A DNA stretch of 39,287 nucleotides from Thermoplasmata archaeon (GCA_015063185.1 SUSY01000014.1:1-39287); one strand, 5' to 3'. Shown: positions 7,649-15,044, counted from the stretch's first letter. Notes: generated by a model from the sequence alone, not told the origin. Translations and numbers: made by a program.

Positions 7649-7730
7649 GTCAATATGAGTTCAAATAAGGCATTGAGCCGAAACCGTCCGTAAGGACTCC
7701 GCGATGGCGGGACAAAATATTGACACTTTT
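7649..7730 (+). ncRNA. tracrRNA
   Basis: The anti-repeat has three parts. GTCAATAT (7649-7656) is exactly complementary to repeat nucleotides 9-16. GAGT (7657-7660) faces the repeat's GA as a bulge, like the AAGU/GA bulge of the S. pyogenes duplex. TCAAAT (7661-7666) pairs with repeat nucleotides 1-6 (GTTTGA), with one G-U pair. Next come AAGGC and a nexus hairpin, GGC-ATTGA-GCC (7669-7679). A second hairpin, GTCC-GTAA-GGAC (7686-7697), has a GNRA loop, and a third, CCGC-GATG-GCGG, is at 7699-7710. A run of four T at 7727-7730 may end the RNA. The AAATAAGGC string after the lower stem closely resembles AAAATAAGGC in S. pyogenes. The gene lies upstream of cas9 and on the opposite strand. Confidence 0.92.
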
Positions 7731-7745
7731 CATCATACCTTTCAC

Positions 7746-7766
7746 AGTGATAATATTGCTATCACT
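7746..7766. promoter_or_regulatory. Palindromic possible operator upstream of the Mrp gene
   Basis: AGTGATA (7746-7752) and TATCACT (7760-7766) form a perfect 7-base inverted repeat around a 7-base centre, 56 bases before the Mrp start. The size suits a dimeric repressor site, or it may be a hairpin ending a long tracrRNA. TATA-like sequences for the Mrp gene lie downstream (TTTTAACA near 7770 and GATTATAAC near 7791). Confidence 0.35.
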
Positions 7767-7821
7767 ACCATTTTAACACCCTTACAATAATGATTATAAC
7801 ACCGATTTACCATGACCCATC

Positions 7822-8637
7822 ATGGCAAAACCAATGATCAACGAGGGAGATTTCAAGCTCCAGGAGAGCCTTGGAAAGATCAAGCACGTAGTCATCGTCC
7901 TCAGTGGAAAGGGCGGAGTCGGTAAGAGTACCGTTTCATCCAACCTCGCCATCACCATGGCACAGAAGGGACTCCAGGTCGGCCTCATGGATATTGACAT
8001 CACCGGACCCAACATCCCCAAGATGTTCGGAATCGAAGATGAGCAGATCATGGTCGATGACAACAGGAAGCTCATGCCCGTCATTGTTCCCCCATCCATG
8101 AAGGTCATGTCAATGGCATTCCTCCTCCCCAGCAAGGACGCACCGGTCATCTGGAGAGGGCCCGTCAAGATGGGTGCCATCAGACAGTTCCTCGAGGATG
8201 TCAACTGGGGAGACCTCGACTATCTCGTCATCGACATGCCCCCAGGAACCGGCGACGAGGCAATCTCCATCATGCAGCTCATCCCCAAGGCGGACGGAGT
8301 CGTCATCGTGACCACACCTCAGGACGTCTCACTCCTCGACTCCAGAAAATCCATCTCCTTCGCTGCGGAGACAGGCGTACCCATCATCGGTATCGTCGAG
8401 AACATGAGTGGATTCGTGTGCCCCCACTGCGGAGAGGTCACGGACATCTTCAAATCCGGCGGAGGAAAGGAGACCGCGACCGAGTTCGACATCCAGTTCC
8501 TCGGAAAGGTTCCCATCGAGCCCGCAATCGTCCTATCCGGTGACAGCGGAATGCCCGTGGTCATCAGCCATCCCGAAAGCGCATCCGCGAAGGCCTTCGA
8601 AGAGATCACGGACAAGGTCCTCAAAACGGTGGGATGA
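7822..8637 (+). CDS. Mrp/NBP35-family iron-sulfur carrier ATPase
   Basis: This 271-residue P-loop ATPase belongs to the Mrp/ApbC/NBP35 family, which binds and passes on iron-sulfur clusters in the cytoplasm. The deviant Walker A motif SGKGGVGKSTVSSN is at about residues 28-41, with the signature lysine. DIDITGPNIPKMFG follows, then the switch LVIDMPPGTGDEA. A CPHC pair at about residues 199-202 (GFVCPHCGEV) is the cluster-binding CxxC. Length is normal. The stop overlaps the start of the next gene (ATGA), a NifX-like protein, and the pair recurs in methanogens. It is the first gene to the right of the CRISPR locus and is clearly more GC-rich. There is no strong ribosome-binding site before the start. 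Confidence 0.93.
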   Translation: MAKPMINEGDFKLQESLGKIKHVVIVLSGKGGVGKSTVSSNLAITMAQKGLQVGLMDIDITGPNIPKMFGIEDEQIMVDDNRKLMPVIVPPSMKVMSMAFLLPSKDAPVIWRGPVKMGAIRQFLEDVNWGDLDYLVIDMPPGTGDEAISIMQLIPKADGVVIVTTPQDVSLLDSRKSISFAAETGVPIIGIVENMSGFVCPHCGEVTDIFKSGGGKETATEFDIQFLGKVPIEPAIVLSGDSGMPVVISHPESASAKAFEEITDKVLKTVG

Positions 8638-8990
8638 GAATGAGGATCGGAGTCCTTTCAGATGGTCCAGACTTGAGCTCTGAGGTCAGTGAGGACTTCG
8701 GTCACGCACCGTTCTTCCTGATTGTGGATTCGGAGACCCTGGATTACACGGTCGTGGAGAATGAGTTCATGGAAGCCGAGGGCGCAGGAATGAAGGTTGC
8801 GCAGGCGATCGTGGACATTGGCGTGGAAGCTGTCGTAGTAGGCGGAATCGGCACCCATGGATTCAACATCCTCGACAAGGCCGGAATAGACGTCTCATAC
8901 GACGAAGAGGGTTCCGTGGAGGAATGCGTCACAGACTACATTCGTAGGCGTGAACGCATGAAGAGATTCAAAGACCTCCAGGAAGCCTAA
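8634..8990 (+). CDS. NifX/NifB-type dinitrogenase iron-molybdenum-cofactor-domain protein
   Basis: This is a small protein (118 residues, or 116 from the Met at 8640) of the NifX/NifY/VnfX fold. The pattern is typical: MRIGVLSDG at the start, then SEDFGHAPFFLIVD, VVVGGIGTHGFNILDKAGI and a short tail. Such proteins bind metal clusters or cofactor precursors. The 4-base overlap with the Mrp ATPase suggests they act together in cluster transfer. No nitrogenase genes are present, so a role in nitrogen fixation is not implied. Its stop codon overlaps the stop codon of queE, which runs toward it. Confidence 0.87.
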   Translation: MRMRIGVLSDGPDLSSEVSEDFGHAPFFLIVDSETLDYTVVENEFMEAEGAGMKVAQAIVDIGVEAVVVGGIGTHGFNILDKAGIDVSYDEEGSVEECVTDYIRRRERMKRFKDLQEA

Positions 8991-9610
8991 ACCCCTTTCT
9001 TGTTTCCCCAAATGATTTTGTGCAATTGAAGGAGCACGCGGACATCCAATCCGGATTTGACTACACGTTCCGCGATGGAACGTACCTCCAACCCACCCAC
9101 GGGTGAGAAAATGACCTCTGTGTTGGGTTTGTACCTCTTGACAACATCTACGGCGAACTCATAATCCGCCTCATCTGCAAGGACGAATTTCAACTGATCC
9201 TTTGGTTTCAAAAGTGCCAGATTGTTCCAGTCCATCCTATCGGTCATCTTCGATGACGGACATTTGATATCCATACTGATCAGGATGTTATCCGAATCGG
9301 GAATGTCCTTCAACGAAATAGACCCATTCGTCTCGATGGTTATGTGCTTCCCAGCATCCAATAACTTGGATAACAGTTCTGGGAATTCCTTCTGTATCAA
9401 TGGTTCCCCACCGGTGATACAGATATGCTTCTCACCTCTGGTGCTTTCCACGATCTCCTCGATGGACATGTCCATACCGCCATCGAATGAATACTTCGTA
9501 TCACACCATGCACAGTCCAAATTACATCCGATGGAACGGATGAAATATGTCGGGACCCCGATGAGTTTTCCCTCACCCTGGATGGAACGGAACATCTCAC
9601 AGATTTTCAT
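8987..9610 (-). CDS. queE: QueE, 7-carboxy-7-deazaguanine synthase
   Basis: This radical SAM enzyme makes 7-carboxy-7-deazaguanine from 6-carboxytetrahydropterin, the second deazapurine step toward preQ0 and archaeosine in tRNA. The SAM cluster motif is CNLDCAWC (Cx3CxxC), followed by a glycine-rich ITGGEPLIQ and ETNGS. The N-terminal MKICEMFRSIQGEG is the family start, so the Met at 9610 is chosen (207 residues) over an upstream one at 9661. The gene begins 4 bases after the queC stop. It ends in TAG, the only amber stop I found among the genes here. The stop overlaps the TAA of the convergent NifX-like gene. Confidence 0.93.
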   Translation of the reverse strand: MKICEMFRSIQGEGKLIGVPTYFIRSIGCNLDCAWCDTKYSFDGGMDMSIEEIVESTRGEKHICITGGEPLIQKEFPELLSKLLDAGKHITIETNGSISLKDIPDSDNILISMDIKCPSSKMTDRMDWNNLALLKPKDQLKFVLADEADYEFAVDVVKRYKPNTEVIFSPVGGLEVRSIAERVVKSGLDVRVLLQLHKIIWGNKKGV

Positions 9611-9614
9611 CTGA

Positions 9615-10286
9615 TCACTCGTATTCGATCTCGTCCTCGTAACCGGCCTCATGGAAACCATTCAGTCTGAGTTGACAGGAATCGCATTTGCCACATGCCT
9701 TTTCATTACCCTCATAACAGGACCATGTAAGATGCAACGGTGCTCCCAGCTTCTTACCGAGACGAACTATATCTGCCTTACTTAGCCTAAGAATGGGAGT
9801 CATGATCTTTATGGGATTGCCTTCGACACCACATTTGGTACCTACGGCAATCATCTTCTGAAATGCATCGAAGAATTCTGGACGACAATCCGGATATCCA
9901 GAATAGTCCACGTTGTTAGCTCCGATGTAGATACGGTCCGCATCCACGGATTCACATAACCCTGCTGCAACGGACATCATGATGATATTTCTAGCTGGCA
10001 CATAGGTTATTGGAATATCTTGGCCCATCTGGGACTCGTCACGATTCTCTGGAACCTCCAGTTCTGGCCTAGTCAACGCGGATCTGAACATACTGAGGTC
10101 CATGTCCACTACGACGTGTTTAACACCGAAGAACTCAGCGACATTGGCCGCAGAGACCAATTCCTTGGTGTGTCTCTGACCGTACCTGAAACTAAGTGCC
10201 GTGACCGTACAACCATCCGCAAGTGCCTGTGCCAGAGTCGTGGTGGAGTCCAATCCGCCGGAAAGAAGGACGACGGCACCAGGCAT
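9615..10286 (-). CDS. queC: QueC, preQ0 synthase
   Basis: This enzyme converts 7-carboxy-7-deazaguanine to 7-cyano-7-deazaguanine (preQ0) with ATP and ammonia. The PP-loop ATP motif LLSGGLDSTTTLAQA follows the start, and the C-terminal zinc site is CYEGNEKACGKCDSCQLR. The Met at 10286 (MPGAVVLLSGGLDS) is chosen; it overlaps the queD stop as TGATG, so translation is probably coupled. From here the length is 223 residues, normal for the family. In archaea preQ0 feeds archaeosine at tRNA position 15. No tRNA-guanine transglycosylase is visible in the window. Confidence 0.95.
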   Translation of the reverse strand: MPGAVVLLSGGLDSTTTLAQALADGCTVTALSFRYGQRHTKELVSAANVAEFFGVKHVVVDMDLSMFRSALTRPELEVPENRDESQMGQDIPITYVPARNIIMMSVAAGLCESVDADRIYIGANNVDYSGYPDCRPEFFDAFQKMIAVGTKCGVEGNPIKIMTPILRLSKADIVRLGKKLGAPLHLTWSCYEGNEKACGKCDSCQLRLNGFHEAGYEDEIEYE

Positions 10287-10759
10287 CAGAGTTTCACCTC
10301 GTACCAAGCGGTCTGTCCACGCTCCTCGTCGAGGCCTACTGCCACGGACCTGATGTTGGAGGGGAACTCCACCTCACTGACCAATCTATTGACCATATGG
10401 CGCGTCATCTCCTCCGCAGTGGTGTTGGTGACATCGAGGATGATGACATCCATAAGAGGGAAGACATACCTCTTTCCGCAAGAAACGGCTTCAACATAGT
10501 CACCTTCGATGGTAAGCTTCACATCGGGTGAATCTCCCGGAAGGATGGTCCTGTGATCGAACTCCTCTACAAATCCCTTAAGCTTCTTCTTAAGGACAAC
10601 AAAATCCATGACCATGCCGTCCTCCCCGATATCCCCTTCCAACCTCAAACGAAGGATGTAGGAATGGCCGTGAAGCCTGGAACACTTCTCATGTCTTGGT
10701 ATGAAATGACATGCGGAGAACCTTATCCCCGAATGTCCACCATCTATCTCGAGTATCAT
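10286..10759 (-). CDS. queD: QueD, 6-carboxytetrahydropterin synthase
   Basis: This 157-residue enzyme converts dihydroneopterin triphosphate to 6-carboxytetrahydropterin at the head of the preQ0 pathway. The zinc-binding histidines are in FSACHFIPRHEKCSRLHGHSY, with the catalytic cysteine in the same segment; HGHSY is the family signature. EEFDHRTILPGD and TTAEEMTRHMVN are the conserved central and C-terminal motifs. It overlaps mtxX by 4 bases (ATGA) and queC by one base, so it sits in the middle of a tightly packed operon. Confidence 0.94.
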   Translation of the reverse strand: MILEIDGGHSGIRFSACHFIPRHEKCSRLHGHSYILRLRLEGDIGEDGMVMDFVVLKKKLKGFVEEFDHRTILPGDSPDVKLTIEGDYVEAVSCGKRYVFPLMDVIILDVTNTTAEEMTRHMVNRLVSEVEFPSNIRSVAVGLDEERGQTAWYEVKL

Positions 10760-11517
10760 ATGATCTTCTCCGTTAATTTCATGGCCAAGGCGATACAGTC
10801 CACATAATCGGCCTTGGCTCTCGATGTGTCGACGAATACTCTGTCCGTATTTATCACAGGCGCACCCAACGCGGCCGCTCCGCCGATGAAATGCAACGCT
10901 CTGAATATGATATTACCGGAAATCCCATCCGGTGCTATGACTAGATCCGCCTCATCCACTACATCCTCCAGAAGGATCTGCGCATCGTAGGCATCATAAC
11001 CTTCCGAACACAACACTGGCACAATCTCACGGGCATCCAATATCGTTCTATCGACGTTTTCATTCCTACCCATATCGTCCTCTCTGCCACCGGACATTAT
11101 GGCAACCCTGTTTCCAAGACCTAATGCCTTCAACAGAGGCATGCTCTTTCTCACAAGATCCATCTTCTGTTCCTTGGTCCAACCCTCATCTATTCCAACA
11201 GGGGCCATACAGAACATTCTCCCACCCTTGGGTTCGAGAACGACCACACGTTCCAGTTCATCCAATCCAAGCTTTTGCTTAAGGATAGGCAATACCACGG
11301 AAGAGGACATGTTCCCTCTGACAGCAGCATCGATCTTACCGCTAACAAGATCATCCACAAGTGATACTGGATCATCATAGATCACCACCTTTCCTGGATA
11401 TTTGGAAGCGCTGTACTCGACCGAACCCCTATCCTTGCCTACACCGATACCCACGGTCACATCCGGCAATTTCGAATTGAGGAGATCCTCTGAACTAGCC
11501 ATACCCAGACGATACAT
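10756..11517 (-). CDS. mtxX: MtxX, methanogenesis marker protein 4
   Basis: This 253-residue protein resembles MtxX, a methanogen-specific family related to phosphate acyltransferases and annotated as a putative methyltransferase-related protein; its reaction is not established. Typical stretches are VTVGIGVGKDRGSVEYSA near the start, AAVRGNMSSS, VAIMSGGREDDMGRN and DLVIAPDGISGNIIFRAL. It is the first gene of the mtxX-queD-queC-queE operon. A TATA-like CTTATTAAG (11531-11523) lies about 26 bases before the internal Met at 11502 (MASSED), so that start, with a leaderless mRNA, is as likely as the one given. Its presence supports a methanogen. Confidence 0.85.
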   Translation of the reverse strand: MYRLGMASSEDLLNSKLPDVTVGIGVGKDRGSVEYSASKYPGKVVIYDDPVSLVDDLVSGKIDAAVRGNMSSSVVLPILKQKLGLDELERVVVLEPKGGRMFCMAPVGIDEGWTKEQKMDLVRKSMPLLKALGLGNRVAIMSGGREDDMGRNENVDRTILDAREIVPVLCSEGYDAYDAQILLEDVVDEADLVIAPDGISGNIIFRALHFIGGAAALGAPVINTDRVFVDTSRAKADYVDCIALAMKLTEKII

Positions 11518-11545
11518 AGTAACTTAATAAGGGTTGGTAGTGGCA

Positions 11546-12535
11546 TCAGGGAGAAACAATCTGATCGAAGACGTAATCATCCCACTCCCGGAGACCAAGT
11601 GCGACCTCGAGTTCCGGAGGAGTCAACATAGGACGATCGTACCGGAGCGCATCATCCATGGCGATTCTGGGACATGCAGTACAAACGAACGCGTCCACGC
11701 GATAATGCATAAGATTCTGTGGAGATAACTCATTCATAACCACCTTATATGCAACACGCCCGACGGATCTGATCATCTCCACCAGATCATCCGCAAGATC
11801 GTTACGGTTCTGTCCAATCTTACTACAGACAATGACCAGGAAACTCTGCGCCTCCTGACCACCGACAATAGCAGCAAACCTTCTACGAAGGATGCGGTCG
11901 CGAATATCGTCCACGGATCTCAACTCGCCTGTTACAGGATTGAACACCTTTATGGGTTTCCCAGCACCGAAAGCCGCTGCTAAGGGATGAAAGTCACCTT
12001 CCCCGATGTAAAGATACTCATCCACACAATCACTGATTGAATATGCAGATGTACAATTACAACCGAGTACCTGCCCAGGATACATTATCCTATGGTCCCC
12101 TTCGCCTACAAACGCGTTACGTCCCGATTCCTGAAGGATATCCATTGCCTGAGGAATGCAATTGAGATATTGTACCGTTGCCAAAAGACCGACATTCAAT
12201 CCCAAATCGGAAACAACAGCCTCCAACTTCTCCTGAATGTCCAACGGCATATCCGCTTCGATATACAATACATCAGGATCGTCGCCCTGAGAAGGGATAG
12301 GAGAGTGTCCGAAGTGAACGAGCGCATCCGCTACAGAAGCGTAGTTGATGAAAAGGTCACAGGCGCCATAACAAGGATCACCTAACATGACGTAATTAGC
12401 CTCAGTTTCCTGAGTTAAAAAATCGACAATTTCAGTTGCCCGGAGCTTCAAGCCCTCAGGCAACTGAAGTGCGACAGAGGCATAGCCCCTGTCGCGAACC
12501 CAGTTAGCAATGTATTGAAGTTTGAGATCAAACAT
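11546..12535 (-). CDS. dph2: Dph2, diphthamide synthesis radical enzyme
   Basis: This 329-residue enzyme transfers the 3-amino-3-carboxypropyl group of SAM to a histidine of elongation factor 2, the first step of diphthamide formation. It uses an unusual 4Fe-4S cluster held by three cysteines from three repeats, visible here in LGDPCYGACD, LGCNCTSAY and FVCTACPRIAMDD. ALQLPEGLKLRA near the N-terminus is also typical. The start codon directly follows the rpl10e stop (TAA-ATG), so the two are co-transcribed, and both serve translation. Length is normal for archaeal Dph2. Confidence 0.93.
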   Translation of the reverse strand: MFDLKLQYIANWVRDRGYASVALQLPEGLKLRATEIVDFLTQETEANYVMLGDPCYGACDLFINYASVADALVHFGHSPIPSQGDDPDVLYIEADMPLDIQEKLEAVVSDLGLNVGLLATVQYLNCIPQAMDILQESGRNAFVGEGDHRIMYPGQVLGCNCTSAYSISDCVDEYLYIGEGDFHPLAAAFGAGKPIKVFNPVTGELRSVDDIRDRILRRRFAAIVGGQEAQSFLVIVCSKIGQNRNDLADDLVEMIRSVGRVAYKVVMNELSPQNLMHYRVDAFVCTACPRIAMDDALRYDRPMLTPPELEVALGLREWDDYVFDQIVSP

Positions 12536-13054
12536 TTACATTACGAGCTCTTTTCCCTTCTCAACATCGATGTAGCAGGGAGTGGGGTACTTCATGGAAG
12601 CCTTCCACAGTGCAAGCTTTGCGGTGTTGAAAACCTGGGGAGTGCATGAAACGGTCATAACGACCTGGTTGCGCTCGAGCCTTGCTGCGGTTCCGACATT
12701 CTTTCCGAATGCGCTCCTCATTCCGCTGGAAACACGGTCTGCTCCTGCTCCGGTTGCGAGCTTGTTCTCCCTGAGAACGATGTGGGGGTAGACCCTGACC
12801 TTCATGTGGTAATTGGCAACTCCAGCCTCCTTGGAAAGGACCCTGTTTGCTGCGATACGGCCTGCCTCGAGTGCAGTGTGCCTAATCTGGACACGGTTGG
12901 TGACTTTAAGTGAAAGGACGACAGGGAACTCCTCCTTGAGGTTACCCATGTCGAACTGCTGAATTCTGCTGTTGGGAACTCCACCCATGAACTTTCTGCG
13001 GGTGAATGCCATTCCCTTGATCTCTCTGTACATTACTGCGGGCTTTCTTGCCAT
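12536..13054 (-). CDS. rpl10e: 50S ribosomal protein L10e (uL16)
   Basis: This large-subunit protein is the archaeal/eukaryotic counterpart of bacterial L16. It begins [20 protein letters not shown], and it carries [15 protein letters not shown] and [20 protein letters not shown]. The Met at 13054 (172 residues) is chosen over 13063 because GGTGGT lies just before it. A TATA-like TATTAATATAG at about 13117-13107 would give a leader of about 30 bases. It is followed without a gap by dph2. Confidence 0.97.
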   Translation of the reverse strand: MARKPAVMYREIKGMAFTRRKFMGGVPNSRIQQFDMGNLKEEFPVVLSLKVTNRVQIRHTALEAGRIAANRVLSKEAGVANYHMKVRVYPHIVLRENKLATGAGADRVSSGMRSAFGKNVGTAARLERNQVVMTVSCTPQVFNTAKLALWKASMKYPTPCYIDVEKGKELVM

Positions 13055-13370
13055 TGATACCACCTTTATAGGTAATAGTTGCGAGGTCTGACAATCCCGA
13101 TTCTATATTAATAGATTACCATGAATTGCCGACTTCAGTATGAGTCGGTCGAATCGTATCGTAGATATAACGATTTCGGGCAAAGATCGAATTCCAACCG
13201 TTGCACCGAGGACCTACATCCGATATATAGAATATAAATCCAACAAACCAGACTGGATTTGAAGGATGACTGGCACAACATACTCGACACAGACAGTGTT
13301 GTGTAAAAGCATAGTTCTTTTTATCAAACGTACATACCCAACTGCATAAGGTCGATGAGGTGCACAAGTC
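13055..13370. promoter_or_regulatory. Divergent promoter region
   Basis: This 316-base gap separates rpl10e (minus) from the gene at 13371 (plus). On the minus side there is a TATA box near 13117-13107 and a GGTGGT ribosome-binding site before 13054. On the plus side TTTTTATCAAA at about 13317-13327 and GAGGTG near 13356 precede the ATG at 13371. An open frame on the minus strand here (13116-13460) overlaps the start of the plus-strand gene and looks like noise. Nothing else was seen. Confidence 0.55.
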
Positions 13371-14369
13371 ATGAGGAACTTCATAGTGAACGTGGTCCCT
13401 AAAACAGAGGGCGAAAGGGTCCCTGCCACACTGGCAGGTCAGATCATGATAGACGTCCAACAGATACTGTCTGATATCGGAGAGTACATCATCAGAAGGG
13501 AACTAGGCATCCAGAAGTCACTTCGCCCAGAGATATTATCCAGATTCATCTTGTACATGGATGAGAATGGCATCTCCATCGGAACATCAACAGAGTCGCT
13601 CGCAGTAGGATCGATCACCGAGGAAACCATCGACCTGATGGAAGCCACCATGGATGCAATGGGTTCTGGAACCGGCGGATATTGGATGGAGGACAACTTC
13701 GCAGACCCATACTTCAGGAACCACATCATATACGATGTGGCCGCATTGTCCGAACATATCAACGAATACCCCGACCTTTCGTTCATGTATGGATCACCCG
13801 ACAATCTGAAGACTTTCGGGAAAGTGGACATCGCCAGACTGGATGCGTTCATGAAGGACAGGGGCATGAGCATCAATGGTGCTGCTCTCGGTATCATCAC
13901 CGCATCACACTCCAAGTCCAAGGGGCAGATCCTCGGATTTGAATCTGGAACTGACAAGGTAAGACTTCAATTCAGGGAGAAAGCTGTGGAGAATGTAGCA
14001 CGCACACTAATCGGAAAAGGTGCAGTGTACATAGTTGGAAGACTCATGTACTCCTCTGACGGAGACCTTCTCGAAATCAGGGACGTAAGTAACGTGACCC
14101 AGGCACATACTATGAGATTCCGTAAGCTCATCTCCTCAGACGGTGATGTGTCCGTCAAAGAGCCAGTAGTAGCAGAGATATTATATGATGGAGAATGGCA
14201 CCTGAAGAATGAAACGTTAGGCATATCCGTCTCTAAACCGACCTGGGACGAAGCAGTTCAAACCTTCAACGACTACTTCGTATTCCTGTGGACAGAGTAC
14301 AGCTACGATGATATAGAACTCGTAGGAGAAGACGCGGAAATCAGGGAAGCACTCAAAGCCTATATGTGA
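13371..14369 (+). CDS. Unrecognised 332-residue protein
   Basis: I do not recognise a family. The protein has no clear membrane segment or signal peptide. It opens with MRNFIVNVVPKTEGERVPA and has a helical N-terminal half rich in Ile, Glu and Asp. A possible beta-rich segment at about residues 180-260 includes GAALGIITASHSKSKGQIL and KGAVYIVGRLMYSSDGDLLEI. It has few cysteines and no metal motif. It has its own TATA box and ribosome-binding site, and codon use is like its neighbours, so it looks native. It is followed after 70 bases by rnp4. The middle part could be an OB- or SH3-like beta barrel, but that is a guess. Confidence 0.75.
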   Translation: MRNFIVNVVPKTEGERVPATLAGQIMIDVQQILSDIGEYIIRRELGIQKSLRPEILSRFILYMDENGISIGTSTESLAVGSITEETIDLMEATMDAMGSGTGGYWMEDNFADPYFRNHIIYDVAALSEHINEYPDLSFMYGSPDNLKTFGKVDIARLDAFMKDRGMSINGAALGIITASHSKSKGQILGFESGTDKVRLQFREKAVENVARTLIGKGAVYIVGRLMYSSDGDLLEIRDVSNVTQAHTMRFRKLISSDGDVSVKEPVVAEILYDGEWHLKNETLGISVSKPTWDEAVQTFNDYFVFLWTEYSYDDIELVGEDAEIREALKAYM

Positions 14370-14439
14370 CACGATCGCACGCGCACACGTGCAAAGACTT
14401 AATAAGACGACCCTGATAGCGACAGCAGAGTGAACACAG

Positions 14440-14760
14440 ATGTCCAAGAGACGGCTGTCCAATCAGAAGATTGCCAGAATCGCGGAGGAACGCATCGGCA
14501 TACTCACCGAACTGTCCAAGAATGCCATCAGATCGGGTAAAAAGGATAGGGCAATAAGATATGTCGATATCGCACTCCGCATCTGCAGGAAGACCAAGGT
14601 AAAGATGCCTAAGGACTTTCCATTCTGTAAGGAGTGCCTGGTGCCACTGATCCCCGGATACAACGAGAGGGTCAGGGTGTGTCGTGAAAGGGTGATATGC
14701 ACCTGTGACAACTGTGGATCCATCAAACGCATTCCATACATCAGGGAGAAGCGTACATGA
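14440..14760 (+). CDS. rnp4: RNase P protein component 4 (Rpp21/Rpr2 type)
   Basis: This 106-residue zinc-ribbon subunit of archaeal RNase P helps trim the 5' leader of pre-tRNA. It has an N-terminal helical part (KIARIAEERIGILTELSKNA), then AIRYVDIALRICRKTKVKMP. The zinc ligands are FCKEC and CDNCGSIKRIPY, as in Rpp21. The stop overlaps the start of the CRM-domain gene (ATGA), and serS follows, giving a three-gene run devoted to tRNA and ribosomes. Confidence 0.92.
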   Translation: MSKRRLSNQKIARIAEERIGILTELSKNAIRSGKKDRAIRYVDIALRICRKTKVKMPKDFPFCKECLVPLIPGYNERVRVCRERVICTCDNCGSIKRIPYIREKRT

Positions 14761-15044
14761 CAGAGAAGGAAGCAAAGAAAGAACTCATGCGCAGGGCGCT
14801 CGAGATCGGCCCTACCGTCCACGTAGGGAAGGACGGTCTCAAGGACTCCCTGTACGAAGAGATCACAGCACAGCTCAAGAAAAACAGACTCATCAAGGTA
14901 AAGGTACTCACCGACGATGGCACCAGCGAGATCGCTGAAGCGATAGCGGAAGCAACCAATGCAATCGTCGTGGATGTGCGTGGAAACGTTGTCATCCTCA
15001 CCGATAAGAGGACTTGGACCTCTTTGTCCCAAAAGAAATTCTGA
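14757..15044 (+). CDS. YhbY/CRM-domain RNA-binding protein
   Basis: This 95-residue protein consists of one CRM (YhbY) domain, a fold related to the C-terminal domain of IF3 that binds structured RNA, often in ribosome assembly. The signature is LEIGPTVHVGKDGLKDSLYE, then LKKNRLIKVKVL and a GxxG-type region around VDVRGNVVILTDKR. It overlaps rnp4 by 4 bases and is 14 bases before the chosen serS start. Confidence 0.9.
   Translation: MTEKEAKKELMRRALEIGPTVHVGKDGLKDSLYEEITAQLKKNRLIKVKVLTDDGTSEIAEAIAEATNAIVVDVRGNVVILTDKRTWTSLSQKKF

Noticed and set aside
1514..7730. Subtype II-C or II-B classification, as might be expected for an archaeal Cas9
   Set aside because: A clear csn2 is present, the Cas9 C-terminal domain is SpCas9-like, and the tracrRNA lies upstream of cas9 as in II-A. 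There is no cas4.
13116..13460. Minus-strand open frame in the 13 kb divergent gap
   Set aside because: It overlaps promoters of both flanking genes and the start of a better-supported plus-strand gene, and its composition (many Cys, His and Val) is unlike its neighbours.
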